Source: JAKFDI01 sp044508835
Lineage (GTDB): Bacteria > Pseudomonadota > Gammaproteobacteria > Burkholderiales > Burkholderiaceae_C
Length of the DNA stretch: 64,000 nt
NCBI GenBank assembly: GCA_044508835.1
Contig: JBIQHD010000020.1
Location: 1-64,000, forward strand
Direction of reading: 5' to 3'
The notes beneath the pieces are model-generated. The model made no database searches, was not told where the DNA came from, and was given only the letters and a program-made list of their open reading frames with translations. Below are positions 60,033 through 64,000 of the stretch, piece by piece (the first letter of the stretch is position 1; each line of letters opens with the position of its first letter). The position numbers and the translations under genes are program-made.

Positions 60033-61486
60033 GCACGCCGGCACCGGTGGACGTGATCGTCGTCGGCGGCGGCGGCGCGGGCCTGGCCGCCGCCATCGAG
60101 GCGCGCGAGGCCGGCGCGAGCGTGCTGCTGCTGGAGAAGAACCCGGCGCTCGGCGGCTCCACCGCCTGGTCCATCGGCTCGATCAGCGCCACGCAGACGC
60201 CGCACCAGCGCCGGCGCGGCATCGTCGACAGCCCGGCCGACCACTGGGCCGATATGCCCGGCTTCGCCGGCGACCTGGCGCCGCGCGACAACGACGCGTT
60301 GCGCCGCATCCTGTGCGACGAGGTGCCCGCGGCCTTCCAGTGGCTGCTCGATTCCGGCATCCGCTTCATGGGGCCGATGCCCGAGCCGCCGCACCGCCAG
60401 CCGCGCATGCACAACGTGCTGCCGAACTCGCGCTCGTACATCTACCACCTGGAGCGCCGCGCCCGGCGCGCGGGCGTGGACATCCGCACCGGCGCGCGCG
60501 TGAGCGGCTTCGTGCGCGAGGGCGGGCGCATCGCCGGCGTCGAGACGGACGGCGGCGGGCGCTTCCTCGCCCGCGGCGGCGTGGTGCTGGCCGCCGGCGA
60601 CTTCACCAACGACCCGCTGTTCAAGGGCCGCTTCATGGGCCCGCAGGAGGCCAAGGTGGAAGGCGTGAACGCCACCGCCACCGGCGACGGCCAGCGCATG
60701 GCCGAGGCGCTGGGCGCGCAGATCGTCAACGGCGACCTCGCGCTCGGCCCCGAGCTGCGCTTCATCGCCCCGGCGCGCGAGACGCTGGTGCGCCGCCTGC
60801 CGCCCTGGCGCGCGCTCGCCGCGTTCATGGAGTGGGCCATGGCGCACGTGCCGCCGCGCCTCCTGCGGCCCTTCCTGATGCAGTTCCTGACCACGGCGCT
60901 CGCGCCCTCGCCCACGCTGTTCGAGGCCGGCGCGCGGCTCGTCAACCGCCGCGGCGAGCGCTTCTGCGACGAGGCCGGCCGCCCCGCCTGGGCCGTGCCC
61001 GACCAGCCGGGCAAGGTGGCCTACATCGTGCTCGACGCCCGCGTCGCCGCGCAGTTCTCGGCCTGGCCGCATTTCGTGTCGACCGCGCCCGGCGTGGCCT
61101 ACGCCTACATCCCCGACTACCGCCGCAACCGCCCCGACGTCTACACCGAGGCGCCCACGCCCGCCGCGCTGGCGCAGCGGCTGGGCATGCAGGCGCCGGC
61201 GCTCGCCGCGAGCCTGGGCGAAGGCACCGGCCCTTTCGTGGCGCTGGGGCCGGTGCGCTCGGTCTTCGTGCACAGCGAGGGCGGCCTGCGGGTCGACCCG
61301 AGGCACCGCGTGCTCGGCGCCGACGACACGCCGCTGCCCGGCCTGTACGCCGCCGGCGCCACCGGCCAGGGCGGCCTGCTACTCAAGGGCCATGGCCACC
61401 ACCTGGCCTGGGCCTTCGTCTCGGGGCGGCGCGCCGGGCGCCATGCGGCCGAGGAGGCGCGCGGCCGCGGCACCGGCGCGTCCTGA
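60029..61486 (+). CDS. FAD-dependent oxidoreductase (fumarate reductase/3-ketosteroid dehydrogenase-like flavoprotein)
   Basis: The 485-residue flavoprotein has the FAD-binding dinucleotide loop VDVIVVGGGGAGLAAAIEAR and LLLEKNPALGGSTAWSIGSI, then VVLAAGDFTNDPLFKGRFMG and the C-terminal PGLYAAGATGQGGLLLKGHG. This is the FRD/SDH flavoprotein fold, used by fumarate reductases, urocanate reductases and ketosteroid dehydrogenases to add or remove hydrogens across C=C bonds next to a carbonyl. No signal peptide is seen. The GTG start overlaps the preceding Bug stop. It is the last gene of the locus; the toxin-antitoxin pair follows. Confidence 0.9.
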   Translation: MSTPAPVDVIVVGGGGAGLAAAIEAREAGASVLLLEKNPALGGSTAWSIGSISATQTPHQRRRGIVDSPADHWADMPGFAGDLAPRDNDALRRILCDEVPAAFQWLLDSGIRFMGPMPEPPHRQPRMHNVLPNSRSYIYHLERRARRAGVDIRTGARVSGFVREGGRIAGVETDGGGRFLARGGVVLAAGDFTNDPLFKGRFMGPQEAKVEGVNATATGDGQRMAEALGAQIVNGDLALGPELRFIAPARETLVRRLPPWRALAAFMEWAMAHVPPRLLRPFLMQFLTTALAPSPTLFEAGARLVNRRGERFCDEAGRPAWAVPDQPGKVAYIVLDARVAAQFSAWPHFVSTAPGVAYAYIPDYRRNRPDVYTEAPTPAALAQRLGMQAPALAASLGEGTGPFVALGPVRSVFVHSEGGLRVDPRHRVLGADDTPLPGLYAAGATGQGGLLLKGHGHHLAWAFVSGRRAGRHAAEEARGRGTGAS

Positions 61487-61503
61487 CGCCGCGAGTTCAT
61501 CAT

Positions 61504-61543
61504 CGGACTGAAGATTGCATTCAGTCCGCCAATGGACTAAGCT
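61504..61543 (+). promoter_or_regulatory. Promoter and operator of the Xre/RES toxin-antitoxin operon
   Basis: A perfect 9-bp inverted repeat (CGGACTGAA at 61504-61512, TTCAGTCCG at 61520-61528, seven-base spacer) overlaps a promoter-like pair. TTGCAT (61515-61520) is followed after 17 bases by TAAGCT (61538-61543). The dyad covers the -35 box, so binding by the antitoxin would repress transcription. A transcript from this promoter would begin at about 61550, downstream of the GTG at 61544. Confidence 0.7.
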
Positions 61544-61576
61544 GTGCCTACCATCCGCAGCACCCCGCACGACGCC

Positions 61577-61990
61577 ATGACCGCCCTCGCGCTCGACCGC
61601 CAGGAAGCCCCCGACCTGCAATCGCCGGCCGCGGCGGCGGCCGGCCTGCGCACCTTCTTCAACATCGCCCGCGCCTGGGGGCTGAGCGGCGAGCAGCAGC
61701 AGACGCTGCTCGGCTGCAGCCGCAGCACCTTCTACGACTGGAAGGCCGGCCGCGTGAAGGCGGGGCTCGACCGCAACACGCTCGAGCGGCTGTCGCACCT
61801 GTTCGCCATCTACGCGGCGCTGCAGATCCTGCTGCCCATTCCCGAGCGCGCCGACGCCTGGATCAAGAAGCCCAATGCCGCGCCCCTGTTCGGCGGCGGC
61901 TCGGCGCTCGACCGCATGCTGGGCGGGCAGGTGGCCGATCTCTTCGTCGTGCGCCAGTACCTGGACGCCCAGCGCGGCGGCTGGGCGTGA
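61577..61990 (+). CDS. Xre/MbcA/ParS-type antitoxin
   Basis: This 137-residue antitoxin of the MbcA/ParS group has a helix-turn-helix region with GEQQQTLLGCSRSTFYDWKA. A C-terminal toxin-binding part follows (LSHLFAIYAALQILLPIPER, PNAAPLFGGGSALDRMLGGQ, ADLFVVRQYLDAQRGGWA) with the family's GGxSALDxM-like motif. The ATG at 61577 is chosen over the GTG at 61544 because the promoter -10 box ends at 61543. Its stop overlaps the toxin GTG (GTGA). It would neutralise the RES toxin and repress its own promoter. Confidence 0.88.
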   Translation: MTALALDRQEAPDLQSPAAAAAGLRTFFNIARAWGLSGEQQQTLLGCSRSTFYDWKAGRVKAGLDRNTLERLSHLFAIYAALQILLPIPERADAWIKKPNAAPLFGGGSALDRMLGGQVADLFVVRQYLDAQRGGWA

Positions 61991-62694
61991 CGAGCCCGAT
62001 CGCCGGGCGGGTGCGGCGCACGGACCTGCGCTGGGACGATTCCTGCCGGCTGGTGCCCAGCCGCTTCCCGCCCATCCACCTGTTCGAGTCGGTGGCCGAG
62101 CCGGGCGACCTCGCCGCCGTGTACGCCATCGAGGCGCTGGCCAACCCGCGGCTGCGCGAGCAGGCCGGCGCACTGCAGCTGGTGCCGCCGGAGCAGCGCA
62201 TCAGCGGCCCGGGCACGAGCGCCATCATGGCCGCCTTCACCCACCTGAATCCCGAGGGCTCGCGCTTCAGCGACGGCAGCTACGGCGTGTACTACGCCGC
62301 GCAGGACCTGGACACCGCCGTGGCCGAGGTGGGCTGGCACCGCGCGCGCTTCCTCGCGCGCACGGCCGAGCCGGCCATCGACGTGGACCTGCGCTGCTAC
62401 CGCGTGACGGTGGCCGCGCGGCTGTGCGAGGTGCGCGGCCGCGGCGAGCGGGCGAAGGCGCTGCTCGACCCGGGCTCGTGGGCCGCGTCGCAGGCCTTCG
62501 GCCGCGAGCGCCGCGCCGCCGGCGACGCCGGCATCCACTACGACAGCGTGCGCCGCGCGGGCGGGCAGTGCGTCGCGCTGTTCACCCCGCGCGCCACGGT
62601 GCCGCCCGCGCGCCAGGCCGAGCACGTGACCCTGCGCTGGAACGGCGAGCGCATCGCGGAGTGGTACCTGAAGTCGGACCGGCGCGCGCTGTGA
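61987..62694 (+). CDS. RES-domain toxin (NAD+-degrading family)
   Basis: The 235-residue RES-domain protein has the conserved Arg93 in GSRFSDGSYGVYYAAQD, Glu114 in AVAEVGWHR, and Ser187 in IHYDSVRR. Known RES toxins (MbcT, ParT) deplete NAD+ or modify target enzymes; this one is likely to act the same way. The C terminus has VTLRWNGERIAEWYLKSD. The GTG start overlaps the antitoxin stop (antitoxin first, toxin second), the usual RES-Xre order. The pair sits between a catabolic operon and a drug-efflux gene. Confidence 0.9.
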   Translation: MTSPIAGRVRRTDLRWDDSCRLVPSRFPPIHLFESVAEPGDLAAVYAIEALANPRLREQAGALQLVPPEQRISGPGTSAIMAAFTHLNPEGSRFSDGSYGVYYAAQDLDTAVAEVGWHRARFLARTAEPAIDVDLRCYRVTVAARLCEVRGRGERAKALLDPGSWAASQAFGRERRAAGDAGIHYDSVRRAGGQCVALFTPRATVPPARQAEHVTLRWNGERIAEWYLKSDRRAL

Positions 62695-62815
62695 CCCCGG
62701 CGGCGGCGGCGGCGAGCAACCTTGCAGCCCGCCTGCCCGTCGATGCGGCTCGACAATCGCCCGCCGCGCCCCGCGCCGGCGCCTCCGCCGCACGCCCCTC
62801 TCCCGCCACGATCCC

Positions 62816-64000
62816 ATGTCCCTGCCCGACGGCCTGCCCACGCCCGCGCGCTACCACGCGATGGCGACCATCATCCTCGGCATCGCGCTGTCCGTGCTCG
62901 ACAGCACCCTCGTCAACCTCGCGCTGCCCGGCATGGCGCGCGACCTGGGCGCCAGCGCGTCGCAGGTGGTGTGGGTCGTCAACGCCTACCAGATCGCCAT
63001 CCTCGCGCTGCTGCTGCCGCTGGCGATGCTCGGCGACCTGGTCGGCTACCGGCGCATCTACCTGCTCGGCCTGGCGCTGTTCACCGTGGCGTCGCTCGGC
63101 TGCGCGATGGCCGGCTCGCTGCCGGCGCTGGTGGCCGCGCGCGCGGTCCAGGGCATGGGCGCGGCGGGGCTGATGGCCGTGAACTCGGCGCTGGTGCGCC
63201 TGGTCTACCCGCGCCGCCTGCTCGGCCGCGGCATCGCGATCAACTCGATGGTGGTGGCCAGCGCGTCGGTGGCCGGGCCGTCGATCGCGGCGGCCATCCT
63301 GTCGGTGGCGCCCTGGCCGTGGCTGTTCGCCATCAACCTGCCGCTGGGCGCGTTCGTGGTCTGGCTCGGGTACCGCACCCTGCCGGCGAACCGCACGCCG
63401 CCGCCCGCGGGCGTGCGCCTGCCGGCGGTCGACGTCGCGCTCAACGCGGCGATGTTCGTGCTGGTCTTCCTCGCGGCCGAAGGCTTCGTCGCCCGCGCGA
63501 ACGGCGCGGCCGGCTGGCGGCAGCTGCCGCCCGTGCTGCTGCTCGCCGGCGTGGGCGTGGCGGTCGTCTACCTGCGCCGCCAGCGCCGCCTGGCGCTGCC
63601 GCTGTTCCCGGTGGACCTGCTGCGCATCCCGGTGTTCCGGCTGTCGATGTGCACCTCGGTCAGCGCCTTCACCGCGCAGATGCTGGCGTCGATCGCCCTG
63701 CCCTTCCTGCTGCTCGAAGGCCTCGGCCGCAGCCATGCCGAGGCCGGCATCGTGCTCACCGCCTGGCCGATCGCCACGGTGGCGATGGCCGTGGTGGCCG
63801 CGCGGCTCATCGGGCGCCACCCCGACGGGCTGCTCGGCGGCATCGGCCTGGCCACCATGGGCCTCGGGCTCGCGCTGCTGGCGCTGCTGCCGGCGCAGCC
63901 GACGATGGCCGACATGCTGTGGCGCATGGCGCTGTGCGGCGCGGGCTTCGGGCTGTTCCAGTCGCCCAACAACCACACCATCCTCACCTCCGCCCCGGTG
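62816..64000 (+). CDS. DHA2-family MFS multidrug efflux transporter (partial, runs off the end)
   Basis: The 395 codons present begin MSLPDGLPTPARYHAMATII. The first helices contain GIALSVLDSTLVNLALPGMA (DHA2 motif D1) and the WVVNAYQIAILALLLPLAML segment. Motif A is GDLVGYRRIYLLGLALFTVA, and motif C is found in VVASASVAGPSIAAAILSV. The pattern is that of 14-helix EmrB/QacA-like exporters, normally about 450-520 residues, so the C-terminal helices are missing. It starts 121 bases downstream of the RES toxin and has its own untranslated leader. Substrates are unknown. Confidence 0.92.
   Translation, partial: MSLPDGLPTPARYHAMATIILGIALSVLDSTLVNLALPGMARDLGASASQVVWVVNAYQIAILALLLPLAMLGDLVGYRRIYLLGLALFTVASLGCAMAGSLPALVAARAVQGMGAAGLMAVNSALVRLVYPRRLLGRGIAINSMVVASASVAGPSIAAAILSVAPWPWLFAINLPLGAFVVWLGYRTLPANRTPPPAGVRLPAVDVALNAAMFVLVFLAAEGFVARANGAAGWRQLPPVLLLAGVGVAVVYLRRQRRLALPLFPVDLLRIPVFRLSMCTSVSAFTAQMLASIALPFLLLEGLGRSHAEAGIVLTAWPIATVAMAVVAARLIGRHPDGLLGGIGLATMGLGLALLALLPAQPTMADMLWRMALCGAGFGLFQSPNNHTILTSAPV

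Noticed and set aside
61544..61576. Upstream GTG start for the antitoxin.
   Set aside because: The -10 box ends at 61543, so a transcript from that promoter would start after this GTG. The ATG at 61577 is used instead.

Overview
The window is very GC-rich chromosomal DNA (roughly 70% GC by eye). Its gene content is typical of a betaproteobacterium of the order Burkholderiales, most likely Comamonadaceae. Pointers are the WaaC/WaaA/phosphomannomutase block, an isoaspartate-methyltransferase-like gene followed by rhodanese and TolC, tripartite-tricarboxylate (Bug/TctC) binding proteins, a PEP-CTERM protein, a fused Liv transporter, and abundant interspersed palindromes with the cores CTGAGCTTGTCGAAG and CTGAGGTATCGAAG. 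The genus is an inference, because no 16S rRNA lies in the window. One 100-N assembly gap sits at 56210-56309.

Layout. 1-614: tRNA-Gly(CCC) with the first 82 codons of a tRNA-targeting integrase, cut by what looks like an IS21-type end. 645-4152 (minus): trmB, a PEP-CTERM protein, uppP, a palindrome-rich spacer and a DUF1439-like lipoprotein. 4271-11803 (plus): TetR-controlled RND efflux (adaptor and pump), then methyltransferase, rhodanese and a TolC-type outer-membrane factor. 12346-16036 (minus): waaA, waaC and phosphomannomutase/phosphoglucomutase for lipopolysaccharide inner core and sugar supply. 16133-21299 (minus): a MalK-type ABC importer led by a TauD-like dioxygenase. 21546-23741: wrbA, an acyltransferase and two tiny overlapping genes. 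23803-29654: an IclR regulator divergent from an operon of SDR, flavin monooxygenase, BASS symporter, NAD-epimerase and EamA exporter. 29684-32688: a thiamine-diphosphate (TPP) enzyme divergent from an AraC regulator. 32643-40620 (minus): a Dpp/Opp peptide importer with two amidohydrolases. 40852-43744: an alkylation-repair operon (Ada-AlkA fusion, Ogt, EamA). 43769-46190: an HDOD protein and an MFS carrier. 46252-61486: a large LysR-headed uptake and catabolic locus. 61504-62694: an Xre/MbcA-RES toxin-antitoxin pair. 62816-end: a truncated DHA2 drug-efflux pump.

How the parts fit. Much of the window is a series of uptake-plus-degradation cassettes, most with an adjacent divergent or convergent regulator. 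The most interesting is 46252-61486. A LysR gene diverges from a Liv-type importer whose permease and both ATPases form one 849-residue protein. A second transcript encodes cupin, aldehyde dehydrogenase and a TPP enzyme, followed by SDR, a binding protein without signal peptide, two Bug proteins and an FAD oxidoreductase. The promoter regions of both transcripts carry the same composite site: CCATA-N9-TATGG followed by CTCCGAA, at identical spacing. I infer that the LysR protein controls both units as one regulon. The substrate cannot be named from sequence alone.
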